DNA of 64,000 nucleotides from Cladocopium goreaui (lineage: Eukaryota; Sar; Dinophyceae; Suessiales; Symbiodiniaceae), in assembly GCA_947184155.2 (NCBI GenBank), contig CAMXCT020006744.1, positions 149,857 through 213,856 of the forward strand. The letters run 5' to 3'. Below, piece by piece: positions 1-12,800 of this stretch. Every line of letters starts with the position of its first letter. Position 1 is the first letter of the stretch. A program made the translations under genes and the position numbers. The notes below the pieces were generated by a model that saw nothing but the letters and a program-made list of their open reading frames with translations, searched no databases and had not been told where the DNA came from.

Positions 1-837
1 TGCTGGTCATTTTGGAATGCGTTTGTGCCTGCAAGCTACCAGATACATCCGCACGGATTCAACTGAACTGCGCACACGGATCCTGCGCACACATGCGCAC
101 ACCGATGTGACTCAAACACGCCCACACATCACACTTGCTTCATCAATCTTGGGGTGGGGTGGGATGAAACAGTAACGTTCATGGTAGCGTTCACTTGCAT
201 GAACACATGTACTTAATGCGTCTTAATGCCACGCTACGTGTTCTTGGAAACATAACCATCACGTGCTCCAGGCTTTGGTTGAACATGGTTGAACATAATC
301 TCAAATCTCAATTCAGAGGTCTTGAAGGCTGACGAGCAATACTACTGTATAATCCAAGTTTTCATCAAACTCAAAACCAAACGTGGGTTCCCTCATTCCA
401 CCTTCTCCTTAACTTAAAACATGTGTTCTGATTTACTTTTTAATCAAATGCTTCTGAAAAGGGGAGACGTGCTCACGCTTGCCATCGCGCCTTAGACCGA
501 AGCCCAGCTTACAGTAATTACCAAGCTTTGACTGTGCAGAGTGCCGAGCTTACAGGTTCCAAGCCTTTAGAGCCAACAAAGCCTACGGCCTACTACAAGC
601 CCTTCGTTTCCTTTGGCAACTACGAACGCATATTTTATCATGTTTTATCGCCATTTTCGCCACCGCAAAGCCAGGTACTGCCTGGCTGACCGAACTTCCA
701 ACATACCAAAGCGCATGCGCAGTTCAGCGCGCTCATGATAGTTGGCAAAGCATCGTTGCAAAGCCCCAACATCCAAGATTGGGCCTTTGGGCCCCTATCT
801 ATTATATACATATTACTCATATATACTAAGACTCACA
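1..837. other. No gene seen
   Basis: Mostly unique sequence with no exon-like open frame on either strand. Short open frames here have no recognisable composition or motif. Confidence 0.4.
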
Positions 838-1019
838 TTTTATCTATATACACACTAAATAAATACATACATACATAGCATATATAATGTGAATATATAA
901 TGTGCATATGTATATATATATGGTGTGTATATATATATATAATGTATATATATTGTGTATATATATATGGTATATATATATATAATAACGTATATATGTG
1001 TATAATATATATATATATT
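838..1019. repeat. TA-rich microsatellite
   Basis: Long runs of alternating TA with TATATG and TGTATA interruptions. The Tyr/Ile-rich open frames that cross it are composition artefacts. Confidence 0.9.
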
Positions 1020-1084
1020 GGATTTTCCCCAGCATCATGATAGTTAGGGGATCCATTCACACCTCCAGATCCAAGCTCCCCAAC

Positions 1085-3400
1085 TGTACCAGTCCCTGGC
1101 ACGTTCTGATCGCCCGCTGGCGGCCCGCAGCACGGCCGTGAGGGTGATGGCCTCGCCCAAAGCCGCTAAGCCAACGGCATCTTTTCGAGATGAACGCCAT
1201 GACAAATTAAATTGCATGATGATTATCATTATTGTCATATTATTGTCATGATTATCATCATTATCACTATTATTATTATCATTATTATCATTATTATCAT
1301 TATTATCATTATTGTTATTATTATCATTATTATTATATATATCACTATTATCATTATTGCCACTATTGTCATTATTATCATGATTATCATGATTATCATT
1401 ATTATCATTATTATCATCATTATCACTATGTTCATTATTGTCATTATTGTCAATATTATCATTATTGCCATTATTATTGTTATTATTGTTATTATTATTA
1501 CTGTTATTATTATTATTATATATTATATATATATGTATATTATTTTGTTGATGATGATGATGATGATCTTAATCACAAGCTTGTCAATAATGATCTTAGT
1601 CGTGATCTTAAAAGGATGAGCCTAAGTGTGATCATATCATGATCAAATTCCATACCACCAAATAGATCCAAATAGAAGTGAGTAGGTGGGGTCCGGTCAT
1701 ACTGCTAGGAACCATCTTGTGCAGCCCTTGGCGCTTCCTTGGGCTCCGAACATCAGGTCGAATCCGAGCATCTTGGGCCTTTGCAAACCAGGCTTCCGCA
1801 GCCGAGAGATTGCCTGCACCACAAGCGGCGGAGGGGGGGGACAAAGGTTGGTACACGTGCTCTATGATGCTCTATGAACCCACGCCAAATGCTGAGGATT
1901 CATTAAGGATAGCAGTTCGACTTACCCGCTACTGACGGCAACACGGATTTGATAGGGACTGTAACTAGTTGTAACCCACCAATATCTGGTAGTTGCCCAT
2001 GGTTTTCTTCTCAAACATCATCTGAAAGGAAGGTTGCCCCTATTCAGTTAACACCGGAGGATCACCGACCTTGCTTGGCAGCAGCATGTACCAAGCTGTT
2101 GAACTCCACTTCGTCCAGCCTTCCGCTCAGAAGTGGCAGGCGGGAACCAACACGTGAGATATGTATGCACCAGTCAACCAACAAGAATGGAGGATTTAAC
2201 TGGCAAAACTGACAAAAAGTCATCACCATCATCATCATCATCATCGTCATCGTCATCGTCATCCAAGGGAAAAGACATAGAACAAATGAAGCCAGGAACC
2301 TGCTTTTGACAACAGCTTTGAAGGTCCACAAATACGTAGTGTCAACCCGGCTTTAATAAACCCCCGCTTCCTCCTGTATCTGAGGAGTCAACTTGTCAGC
2401 AAACAGTTGTGCCTCGGAGCTGGGGCCACAAGTCTACCAGGGAACCCCTCGGAATGCCACTGCCCGAGCTACTGTCACTGCTGAGGCAGCTGCCCGATCA
2501 AACCACTTTTCCGCACGTTGGAGATCGCCCTCCTGTGCAGCCTGAAGCTGGGAGTTCTGGAACTTACAGTAGTGATACCAAGATATACCAAGTGGACCAA
2601 GTGGCAGCCGGTTGCTGGGTCCAGAATTTGAAACAGCAAATCAAAGTGTAATATAGCGTAGATATTTTAAAAATCCTCCGCTTTAGTACTCCGACAAAGC
2701 TGATTCGTTTCAGACATGACACCATGGTTGTTGTTGGGGTAGGTGCCCTAGTTAGCAATGGCCACCCCAAACCTGGTCGATAAGTGGGGAGAAAGTCACC
2801 ACGCTGATGTCCAGCCATTGCCTCACGGCGCAACAACTTGCTGACCGAAGAACCCGCCCACGTTAAAGTCCAATTGGCACTTAGCAGCACCATGCAGCAC
2901 CTATATAGATGGAGGTTCCCAACATATAAGGTCATGTAAAGGTGTATGCACGGGCATATCCCCCAAAAATCATGCTTTTGATGGCTTCCCTATCACTCCT
3001 TCCCTTCTACTCGAAGCACATGATGTTGGGAGAATAGTATATAGTTGGCAAATCATCCACAATACTGCCTTGGACTTGGCTCAAGGATCCTAAACAATCA
3101 TGGAAACGAAGGTGACTGAACAGCAATAGCAAAGCCCCACCAGAAACCGTCAAACCTGGCCGCGCCTGAAAAAAAAAACTTTCAAAAGCCCAGAAAGATT
3201 CCCAAACCCTCAATACATCAGCATCACTCATACATCCCCCCAACTTTCCAAACACTCTCCTTTCCAAACATATCAGTAACATATCCTTCCCTATCCTTTC
3301 ACCCAACCCCTGCACCGAGGCGCAGCCTCAAGGCCTCTTCCAGGCACTCCTCCGCTCTCGCTTCGTCGCGACGACGGATGGCCTGGTCCAACTGCTGGGA
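1085..3400 (-). CDS. PPR-repeat protein gene, exon cluster (partial)
   Basis: I see a set of short minus-strand exons with the helix-turn-helix pattern of pentatricopeptide repeats. These proteins bind organellar RNA one base per repeat and are greatly expanded in dinoflagellates. Approximate exons in transcript order: 2550-2430 (AAQEGDLQRAEKWFDRAAA), 2140-2065 (VEFNSLVHAAAKQG), 1855-1740 (LSAAEAWFAKAQDARIRPD) and 1190-1085 (ITLTAVLRAASGRSERARDW). A further helical exon at about 3400-3310 (AIRRRDEARAEECLEE) may belong to it. The order W-F/A-x-A ... PD followed by a new helix is typical of PPR motifs. Exact splice sites were not settled, and the start and end of the gene are not seen. The family is fairly secure; that all exons belong to one gene is inferred from strand and spacing. 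Confidence 0.6.
1207..1531. repeat. ATT/ATC trinucleotide microsatellite
   Basis: About 320 bases of ATT, ATC and ATTATC units, giving Ile/Met- or Tyr/His-only translations in every frame. It has no coding value. Confidence 0.95.
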
Positions 3401-4889
3401 CCTGGGAGCATGTCAGGCATAGGCCACTGTATCCCAAAAAAAACGGAGTTTCAACATTCCAGTCTTAAAGTTGCCTCCAGTAAATTTTCACATAAACATA
3501 GACCCTGAAAATGGTCAGGTTTTAGTAGAAACTAATCTTCCAAACCCCTATTTGGCAGGGCCGAAGGGCCTAATGATGTTGTAATATGACCTTATATGAT
3601 GTCATATGAGTCATATGTATATATAGACTTTTGTGTCAAACCAGCTACGAACTAACGTAAGGAATCCTCTTAGCAAAGGAGGATGGTGTGGAGCAACCGG
3701 TAATAACCGGTATATATCAGGATATGGCTGAGATATATCAGGAATTCTCAGGAGAGGCCCAGAATACCCAGACTCAGTAACCCCCAAACATGGCTAGAAT
3801 ATGTCAGGATTTACGGTACCCCAAGTGTGGCCGCATGGCTTGACATGTTTGCTCCTGCTTTGACCCACTTGATCCCACAACTAGACGACCGAGGTTAAAC
3901 CGTTTGTTGATTTTCTTGCTGAAGGTGCTGACCGCGTGTTCCACACTATGCCAGGGGACCCCAAATGTTTCCAATTCAATTGCCTCCCCAATTATGTTGC
4001 CTGTGGAGATCTAGTTCTCAATTTGGCAGCAAAACCTCTCGAAACTGGATGGTTGCAACTACCTTCACCTCCTCCTCCTCTTGGCACTATGAGGGTTTTT
4101 GGTGCGGCTTTTCCCCCGATCTGCCCAACCGAGTTGCAGCTCCGATTTGGCCTTTAAGCGGTTTCCATCCACCTGCGAATTGGAGGTGGCAACCCAGGGT
4201 GCTAAACAAAAAAACGAAACGTTTTACAAAGGGTATGGTCCTGAAATACCATCAAGAAATTCTGTATCCTACGAAACAGGCTAATTGGAGAGCAGCTGAA
4301 AGCAGCCCCCTTGCAGGGGTGCTGAAACGCCCGCTTCATCTCCATCAATCCTCCAAGTGATTGGCACATTCGAAGGGAGGGCACAACAAGGAAACCTGTC
4401 GCTTGAAGGGTCCTACATGATCCATCCTCGGCCTCTTGGCCAATTGGCCCCCTTTGCCACCACCGTTTTCGCGCATGGATCCCACCTTCGCCTCCAACTG
4501 CTGCGTGAGTCTCTCAGGCTTGGCCCTCGGACCTGACCTTGCTGCAGCTCATAGCCACTTGGACCAGAGGATGGATACACCAAAATAGCAAGTCAAATGG
4601 ATGAAATATAACTGTTAAAAAAATGCTGATCGGATGGAAAAATCGGACAAATATTGGACACCACCTGAAAATGATTAGATCAATTGGATCTAGCAAATGC
4701 CAGGAAAATCTAGGACTCCTAATGACAAGGACCTGGCACAGCGCTTCCAGGCTTCCCCACACCACCGCCTTGGAGGGTTCTGCGTCGAAATGCTGGAAGG
4801 CACCCAAGAGCAGTAGAACAACACACCTCGGCACAGGCCTCAGCCGTGGATAGGGTCCCCAATGAGACGCGGTGCAAAAAGAAGGAATG
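3401..4889. other. Gene-free stretch
   Basis: No convincing exon. It contains AT-rich islands near 3580-3620 and ordinary unique sequence. Intron of a flanking gene or intergenic DNA cannot be told apart. Confidence 0.35.
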
Positions 4890-7136
4890 CGCACCTGCAG
4901 CCCTGCCAGCCCGAACCCATAGCGATGCATGGGCCGGGGAAGTTGGGGCCATAGAGGCCCGCGAAGCCGAGGTCATCTCCCAAGTAGGGATGGAAAAAGT
5001 AAAGTCAAAAACCGTTGAAACCATGAATGTTGACCAGCCAGTACTCCACCCATCAGAGGTTAAATATGATTTGCAAAAGTTTTTTTTACGTAGGGTCCAA
5101 TGTCCACTTGTCGAAGAGACGTTCTGACATGTTGAACAAACACAGGCATCCATCATTTTAGAGCTTAGATTTGAGCCACTGCGGTAGCTTGAAAGCTTGA
5201 AACTGGCTGCGCACATCTGAACATGTTTCCGTAATTTTATAATGTCATATAGTTAGAATACGAGTGCTGCAACACACCTCCACGGGTTTGTCTGAGCATA
5301 GAGTACCCCAAACTCCTGCGGTTTATCATCAATCTACCCCTCAAACAATATCAAAAAAAATACATTTTTGGCGCACTCCCTTTTTTGACTTTGTATGCCA
5401 TATGCCATATACCGCTTTTAACCTCACCATCTTGAGATCACATCCCTTGCCCTTGAAGGTGACATTAAATTTAAATAAATTTAAACGCCCATCAGTATCC
5501 CTAACTGGGAGCGTGACCGACCCTACCCTCAATGGTGGAATCGCTTCAAACATCTTCAAACAAATGGTTTCCAAACAACCAACATGAAACGCATGAAGCT
5601 ACTGGAGCTGAACAAATCGCCCAATCTTTGCCGTCGCAGCCATCAACAGCTACGACTTTTTCCAACGACTTGCCGTCATCTGAAGGCCTGGTGGCGTCGA
5701 AAGGCAACCTTCCCTGGAAAAGCACCCAGCTCTGGATCAACAGCACAAGAAATTACGGACCTGTTGTCCACCCCATTTGGTGCATCAAAAAATGATTGTC
5801 GAGTTCCCATCCCCATGTCCCATATCCATTCCGGCCTCAGAGAAGGAGCGTTTGACGCCACCTGCGTTCTGCTGCGCAGCTGTGAGGGCTACACGCAGTT
5901 CGTTTGTCCCATGGGCGTAGCTGCAGCTGGCGCCACGCGCGCACTGCCCTATCTCGAAGTAGCGACACATCCTCCATAACAAGGGCGTTGGAGTCATGAA
6001 ACCACAGTGTTGTCAAGGTTTTAATGATTATATGATATATTATGATATGATATATTATTCCTATTCCCCCATCACCCAAATGCTGCATACTCCCAATCAA
6101 GGGACACCAAAATGAATAGATCCAAAATTAAACGAATAATCCTGATGGTACCCAATGGTAGGGGAAGGGATTACTCTACAATCAATGTTTAGTTTAGTTT
6201 GACACTTCAAGCAACGCCAGTTAGTTGGCAAGTTATGACCCGTGGAAGTAAAGGGCAATTGTGTTGATCTACATTTGATGCAATTAGGCAACAAACCCAA
6301 GAATCAGCTACTCTGCTTTAAAGGCCAGCCACTCCACGTGAGTTGGTTCAGAAATGGTCTGAATCCAGCATTTCTAAACTTAAACAAAATCTGTTGTTAA
6401 GAACTGGAGGTTCAATCGTAGAATCAAAAGATAACCTCAGTTTTTGACAATATTGCCTAAAATTGCCAAGGGATACGCTTCCCGCAACCATTGCTGGACC
6501 ATCTGCATTCTGGTATTTTGATGTATTTTGTAACATTCACCACTGCCCACATCCTATCCATCCCCATTCACAACCAATCATCGAGCTCAGGGCATCCCAT
6601 CCGGTCCCCCACTGGGATGCCCGGACGTCGTTTTATACGCGGGCGCATTGGGACTCATCATGGGGGATGGACCCGACCTCCCCAACGCTGCAGCGATCAC
6701 CGTGGGGTCGTGAGAGAAGGGGCAAGCATCCTTGGTGCTCCCAGGGTTTGGATGATGCTGGGGCAAAAATCGGGAGGACCCGCGCGCGCACACACACACA
6801 CACACGCACACGCACATGTATATATTATCTATTGCTTTATTTCTTTATCTATGTATTTATTTATTTATTTATTTATTTATCTACTTATCTATTTATTTAC
6901 TTAATTTATTCGTATATTATTTATTCATTTAGTGTCTTATTTATGCGTTTATTTATTTATGTGTATTTTGTTTATTTATTCATATTGATATTTATGTTTG
7001 TATATTATATATATACTACGTACCATATATGGCACACCATGTATCCTATAATATCATATCCTATCTCATATCACATGCATATATACACTTATAATGTTAT
7101 AATCACTTAGTATCACTTATACATCTGTGTGTGCGC

Positions 7137-7167
<31 letters not shown>

Positions 7168-8755
7168 TTATATTATATATATATGTGTGACCTACATGGG
7201 GTGCACAACATGTTGAGTTTCTCAACGAGTTTCCCATCTGATTTCACTATGTGTGCAACATTTGGGACTGTCCATTTTTTCTAGCTGCTTCAAATAAATC
7301 AAGCAAGCCGTGGCTATTGGAACTTTGGACCCATTGGAACCCCAATTCGATATCAGCCACAGGCACTCCATTCTTGCAAAGCCCTGGAGTCTTCAAGTGG
7401 AACCTCCAAATGTCAAATGTCAGGTTCCCCCTGGCCCCTTGGTGTTCCACTCTTGTCCAGAAACTCCACTATGATCACACAATCATTACCATTGAAAGAA
7501 GGGTACTTCGCAATGACCACAAGTCATTCTGCAAGTCAGACTTACGCTGAAAGCAAGTTGTGTAAATACCAAATGGCCTAGGCCTAAACAGCAGTTATGC
7601 GCATTCATATCACCACACAGAATGTGAACGCGTGCGTCGATCTATCTGTCTGTCTGTCCGTCGGCCGGTCGGTCCGTCTCTCGGTCTGTCTGTCTCTCAG
7701 TCTGTCTGTCTCTCGGTCTGTCTCTCTCCCTGGGTCTATCTGTCTATCTGTCTGTCTGTCTATCTGTCTATCTATCTAATCTAATCTATCTAATCTAATC
7801 TATCTAATCTAATCTAATCTAAGCTAATCTAATCTAATCTAATCTAATCTAATCTATCTATCGTGTGTACATCATGTATTCAAAATAGGTTTCTGTGTGC
7901 GTGTGTGCGCAGTATGTATCATTATGTATCACTATATAGAAGTTACGATCAAAAAGGGAAGCATCCCATGCGCCTGCAGGGGATCACCTGCAACAGAACT
8001 GGATCGGAAGGGCCCAAGTCGAAATTGTGCACGATATGTCACGGCTACAGTCATTTTAATGAATCCCTACGATGCACAAATTGAAGACATGGTTTCGAAG
8101 TTTCAATTGTACCCCGCTATTTTCTTATTGTTGTGATCAGGAAGCCGTGCTTGGTATCGAAAATCAAATCTATTTGAACCGACCGGTCTCTCCCACGGTT
8201 TTCCCATCCGAACCCAGCTGGCCCAGCGCCTTGCCACCCTTGACCGGTCCCGGGACCGGTCCCGGTGCCTGACCTAAGGTTCAACCAAAATGGTCTAAAA
8301 ATGCCAGTTGGATCCACTCGGTCATCCTAACATCTCCCAGTTCTGGTGGATTCCAAGCCTAGGTGCTGTTGGCCGAAGGCTGACTGTCCGACTGAGGCTG
8401 AGTGGGCAAGTACCCGCCAAGGGTCGGTGGCCCTGGCCAGAAAAGTGTCTCCAAAGAGATGCCGCAATCGTTTAACAGCAGGCCCCCCAAACGCTCCACA
8501 TATATGGAACATTACTCTGACATCTCCCCCAAACAATGACCATCACAGCCTAAATTTCAGGGAAATCCACTGCATATGCCCCACCTTTGGGTGCCATTGG
8601 CATCCCCTTGCCACCCATCATGGGACCCATGTGTGCGCCCATCATGGGTGCACCCATCATGGGCGGCCGCATGGCCATCCTCGGCAGCTCGGGCTCGGGG
8701 CGACGCCGGCTCTCAGCCTCGCGCATCTTCCGTAGAAGGGCCTGGAGGGTGCTTG
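4890..8755 (-). CDS. CCCH zinc-finger protein gene, exon cluster (partial)
   Basis: Minus-strand exons appear to form one gene for a CCCH zinc-finger, probably RNA-binding, protein. The clearest is about 5971-5830, which starts after an ATGGAG acceptor. It carries a complete finger of spacing C-x7-C-x5-C-x3-H (CRYFEIGQCARGASCSYAHG) followed by TNELR, a common sequel to such fingers. The exon at about 6755-6590 holds the second half of another finger (KDACPFSHDPTV) and a Pro/Met/Ser-rich tail. The exon at about 8755-8560 is a charged helix (LLRKMREAESRRRPEPELPR) followed by Met/Gly/Pro repeats (MMGAPMMGAHMGPMMG). A Gly-rich stretch at about 4985-4890 (GLYGPNFPGPCIAMGSGW) may be a later exon. 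The fingers are seen directly. Joining the four pieces into one gene is inferred from strand, spacing and similar Met/Gly-rich composition. Confidence 0.55.
6788..7192. repeat. Compound microsatellite (CA, TTTA, TATA, TG)
   Basis: A CA run, then about 200 bases of TTTA/TTTATT units, TATATA, and finally a TG/GC-TG run. The long Tyr/Ile/Phe-rich frame that covers it is an artefact. Confidence 0.9.
7637..7862. repeat. TCTG and AATCT microsatellites
   Basis: TCTG/TCTC units pass into TCTA and then into at least ten AATCT pentamers with small interruptions. The Leu/Ser/Val-rich frames over it are artefacts. Confidence 0.9.
8243..8260. other. Perfect 18-bp palindrome
   Basis: ACCGGTCCCGGGACCGGT is fully self-complementary, and CCGGTC/CCGGTG repeats sit beside it. 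No protein site is recognised. Confidence 0.7.
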
Positions 8756-8893
8756 CGCATCTTGACAGATTTAATTTGAGACAACCTGATAATATCATGA
8801 TAAGATGATAACAATTGATAACATGTGGGCATACATATATTTGCAAATGTGTGTAGTGATATACCTGCAGACATTATTATGTATGTGTATGTA

Positions 8894-8898
8894 AAATT
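8894..8898. repeat. Target-site duplication of element 1 (left)
   Basis: AAATT lies directly outside the left LTR and matches the five bases directly outside the right LTR at 23123-23127. A 5-bp duplication is normal for copia-type integrases. Confidence 0.9.
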
Positions 8899-9026
8899 TG
8901 TAGAAATAGGCTAACAGTCACAACTAACCACAAATCCAGTACACCGCACTAGCGCTATTTCTTGAGCCAATGCAACACATGTTAGAGGTGAAACAGCTAT
9001 ATGTAGACTACTACTGTGCAACAACA
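8899..9026 (-). repeat. 3' LTR of element 1
   Basis: 128 bp, identical to 22995-23122, with TGTAG ... CAACA ends. On the sense strand it contains ATTGGCTCAAG, close to the 3' end of the dinoflagellate spliced leader. Confidence 0.95.
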
Positions 9027-9038
9027 CCCCCCGTGCAG
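9027..9038 (-). promoter_or_regulatory. Polypurine tract of element 1
   Basis: On the sense strand the bases directly before the 3' LTR are six G residues preceded by CTGCAC. This is the position where plus-strand DNA synthesis is primed in LTR retrotransposons. The run is short but placed exactly. Confidence 0.6.
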
Positions 9039-9873
9039 TGTAACACAGGAAGGTGAAGCTGCAAATTACGCCGTGCACAGTCTAGAGTATAGGGATGCCA
9101 TTACATATTGAAACAACAATTAACCTAAACCCCGGACAGATGGCCTTCCTTTTGTGTAGTCTTTTCGGTCTTCACCTCAGTGTTGCGTAAGTTGACAAAC
9201 AAGAGCAAAAAGTGACCATGCATATCCTTTGGCATAACATCAAGTATCAAGGCCAACGGATGCAGTGGACATCAATTCGGTCGAATGCATTCAGCTTTAT
9301 TTTAAGCTCGACTGGGCTTGCGGTCGAACATGCAAGGTGGAAAGAAAAGGTCTTGGCCCGATACTAGGCCAGCGTTTCCACGCGGCAACAAAGTTCTTGT
9401 GGTCGCCCAGGAGCTTGCCAAAGCAAAGCAATCCGAATTATGGCAAAAGCTGAATTCAATGTTGTGTGAACCCGCAGGGAAGCCTTTAGAAATGCTTCAA
9501 AGCTGCCTTAACTTCGCAAGGCAAGAGCTTCCGCTCTGCGGTACATGCAACTACCAGCCGTGTGCTATGCAAGAAGGAATCATGGCAAGAATAAGATGAG
9601 TGCCAAATGCCTGCTTCAAATTATATGCATGCAAAGCGTTAAAGAAACTTTTGTGAACTTGAATGAGTTGGCAAAAATTCCGACTTAGCACACTTGTGTT
9701 GGAAATGATGGTGGAATCGCTCACCCACCTGTGCAAAATGAAGCTAGTCGCCTAACCGAATTAGATTCGAAAAGCCAACAGCTTCCGCTGTGCGACACCT
9801 CACATTGAAAGAAAACTACCCCGCCTCAGATGAAGATAAATCCACCAGGCGAGAGGTTCCCCTCCGCGGTGCC
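9039..9873 (-). other. 3' untranslated part of element 1
   Basis: There are about 830 bases between the stop of the last ORF and the polypurine tract, with no sense-strand coding frame. One TTCC-loop hairpin lies at 9853-9864. An antisense frame of 93 codons (9318-9599, plus strand) is noted among the findings. Confidence 0.5.
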
Positions 9874-12800
9874 TCAGCGGTAGCCCGACCAACGTCGATC
9901 CCTGTATTGGTGGCCTTGGTTTCGACGGCGCCAATCTTCCCACCCCTGGTCAGTCCACTGATTGTAGTAGTCGTTCCATTCCTGCTGACTGTAGCCATGA
10001 GTGGGCCCCTGATGAGAACCATAGAGAGGACGCGAGGACCTGGTAACATCTGGGTTCTGCTGCTTCGTTGCAGGTAGGGGTCGGCTTCCGCCTTCCGTGT
10101 CCTTTGCCTCCGTGAGGGGGCGCAAGATGTCGTCGACATAGCTGAGAATGTCGGCATACACATCCTGCTTGGACAACGCAAGGGATTGGAACGTCGTGTT
10201 GGCGACGCTCAAGACCTCAAAACGATCGGCCACAGGGATCAGAGCATAGGCGGCCGCGAACTGGTTGGCTCTGTAAAAGCGGTTCTTGTACCAGATGAGT
10301 ACATGATCATCCACGATGATTGTCTTCATCTGTTCCTCTTCGTATGCGACCATGCACATACGCGCTTTGTACTGCCGAATCTTTCCAGTTCGGATCTCCT
10401 CGCGGGTGCGTTTGATGGAGGGAAGCACCACGTTGCCCAAAACGGTAATCCAATGCATACACCGAGGTGTAAGGTCTTGGACTGCGCAATTGAAGGCGTA
10501 GTGGGCGTCCGTTCCCAGACGCTGTAGCAAAGTCAGCCCTGCTTTTCTCGCTTGCTTCATGTATGAGCGGGCGTGATTTTTGAGGACTGCAGCAGCAGAT
10601 CTGATCTGCTTGGCACCTTGTGTGGTGCCTGCTACATCGTCATCGCCCAGAAGGTCCAACGTCAGCTCGAAGCCCAGCTTCTCGGCCAACTCTTCCAGGC
10701 GGAACACCTGACATGCACGACGCATGTCGGACATTGTCGCCAGCGACAAGCCGCATGCGAGGCACACCAACATCCCCTCAGGAAAGATCTTCCTGCACCG
10801 GGGGCATGTCAATTCCGGCATTGCCAGCATTGAAACATACCGCCAGCGCGTGAGGTTCCCCTCCGCGGATGGGTCAAATGCCTCCTGATCGAAGCGATCA
10901 GAACGGCGTTCCCGCGCGTTGTCAGGGGCGATGTCGAAGCCAGCAGCAGTTGCCGTCGGCTTGCGTGCCACACAGAGGAGATTGGTGAAGTTGAGCGGCC
11001 TTTGCTTGATCTTGGGCAGCAACTCATCGACGACAGGATATGGTGTCGGAACTTCCTTGTAAATGAGCGGACGTCGCAGAGTGATGACATCCTTCCACTG
11101 ATCGTACTCATTCACGAACATGTTCTTCAACACCTCCAGGTCCGAAATCTCGTACCTCTCAAGTTCGTCATAGTTGGGAGTGCCCTTCCGAGCCTCGTTC
11201 TCCTGCCAAGTGAGAGCGTTCTCGGAGGCCTTCTGCCGAAGGTACTTCTTCACCCCGTTGTAGCCATGGTTCGCCCAAAGGTATTGCGACTTCTCGCAAT
11301 CGAATGCGTAGATGAGGCAATGATTGGGCACCCAGTCCTCAGTGATGAGTGCACCGGCCAAGGTTTCCACCAGGCGAAGACCATAGTGCAAAGCACAATC
11401 GGTGTCGATCGCGATGCAGCGGTCGGTTCGTCCTGACACCAGGATCCTTGCCTTCGATTTCCCAAGGCGCATGGCGGGTCATATACACATGACCCTTGCA
11501 TGAAGTGGCCCCCGGAAAAATTCCCGTGCAAATGATCTGCTGGAGGGAGTCCCATGAAGTGTAATGGTAAATAACCTTAAACTCTTCTGAGACCTCGGCT
11601 TCCGCCAGGTGAAGATAAATGGGGACCCTTGGATAGAATCCCTTCTTCAAGTCCTCGACCGTGAACTGGTAGTCAAGCGAGATGATTTGCTTGACCAATG
11701 GAGCCGTTCCCACCTTGTCGATGAGGGACTGGTCATGACCTTGGCACGCCTTCACATGCGTGATGCGATACGGCATGTCCATGGTTGTCAGTTCCCCGAC
11801 AATTCCAGCCTGAATGCGGCACATGAACCTGTCCTGAGTTCGAAGGATCAGGTACAGGTCCTGTCGCGAAAGCTGAGCACGATGCCGCTTTCGGAGGTAC
11901 ATGTACATGGACTCAAAGTTCAAGTACAGCTCCTCATCAAATTCAGGAGGAATATGGCGATGGTGCGTCTCGAGGAACTTGTGGTCATAGCCACGCAGCA
12001 GCCCGGTCACCCTCTTCGAAAATTTGAAATCATCGTGACCGAGTCTTCCAAGGTCCCTCAGGCCTGGCAGGTCAGTACACCGGATGGTGAATTCCCTGCG
12101 CTCACCCGCTCCCGGGGAGAAAAAGTACCACTTGGGATATCCATGTGGTCGCAAGGGCGGTTCAGCCGGAGGCTGAGGTCCACCCGTTCCCGGGGGAGGA
12201 GCACTTGCCATAGGCGGCTCCTTCTTGGCCATCTTCGGGGCAGGCTCCGACGAAGACGTAGCTGCAGGCGCCGATGACTTCTGCGGAGGTGCCCTCGGTG
12301 AGGTTGTTGTCAACGTTGCAGGCGGTGCCTTAAAGGGCAAAACTTTGGGCATAGGATGGTCCGCAGCTTCCGCTGGGAGTGCAGGTGGCTCCGGCTTGGG
12401 GGATCCAGTTGCACTCTTCGGAGTCGGTGGCGGACTGGGCTTTGGGGACGCCATGGGAGACGTTCCCGTCGCCGTTGAGACCTTTGGGAGCCGCGGAGCA
12501 GGCTTTGGCTGAATCATGGTAGCCTGATCCCTCATCTTGGGTTTGATGAACTGGCTGACAGTGTCCCCGATCACCTGTGCGATGCCGGCCGAAGATGATG
12601 CCGCTTCGGATGAGGAAGCCGCCTTCGACTTGGCCTTCGACACGATCTGAACAGTGGCAGCAGGGTCACCCGCGCGAAGCTTCTCTTCGGCGGTCTTGGG
12701 CTCCTCAAAGATCTCCCTTTCCATCTGACGATGCTTCTCCTCATCCGTCAAGTCAAAGCGACGAATGATGACCGCACCATCTTCAGTCTGCTGCATGGAT

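Noticed and set aside
1212..1642. Open frames of 135-136 codons rich in Ile or Tyr/His
   Set aside because: Translation of an ATT/ATC microsatellite; no real protein composition.
11460..11480. Classical -1 slippery site GGGAAAT at the element 1 frame change
   Set aside because: The zero-frame codons are TGG GAA ATC, so the heptamer is out of phase, and the needed shift is +1.
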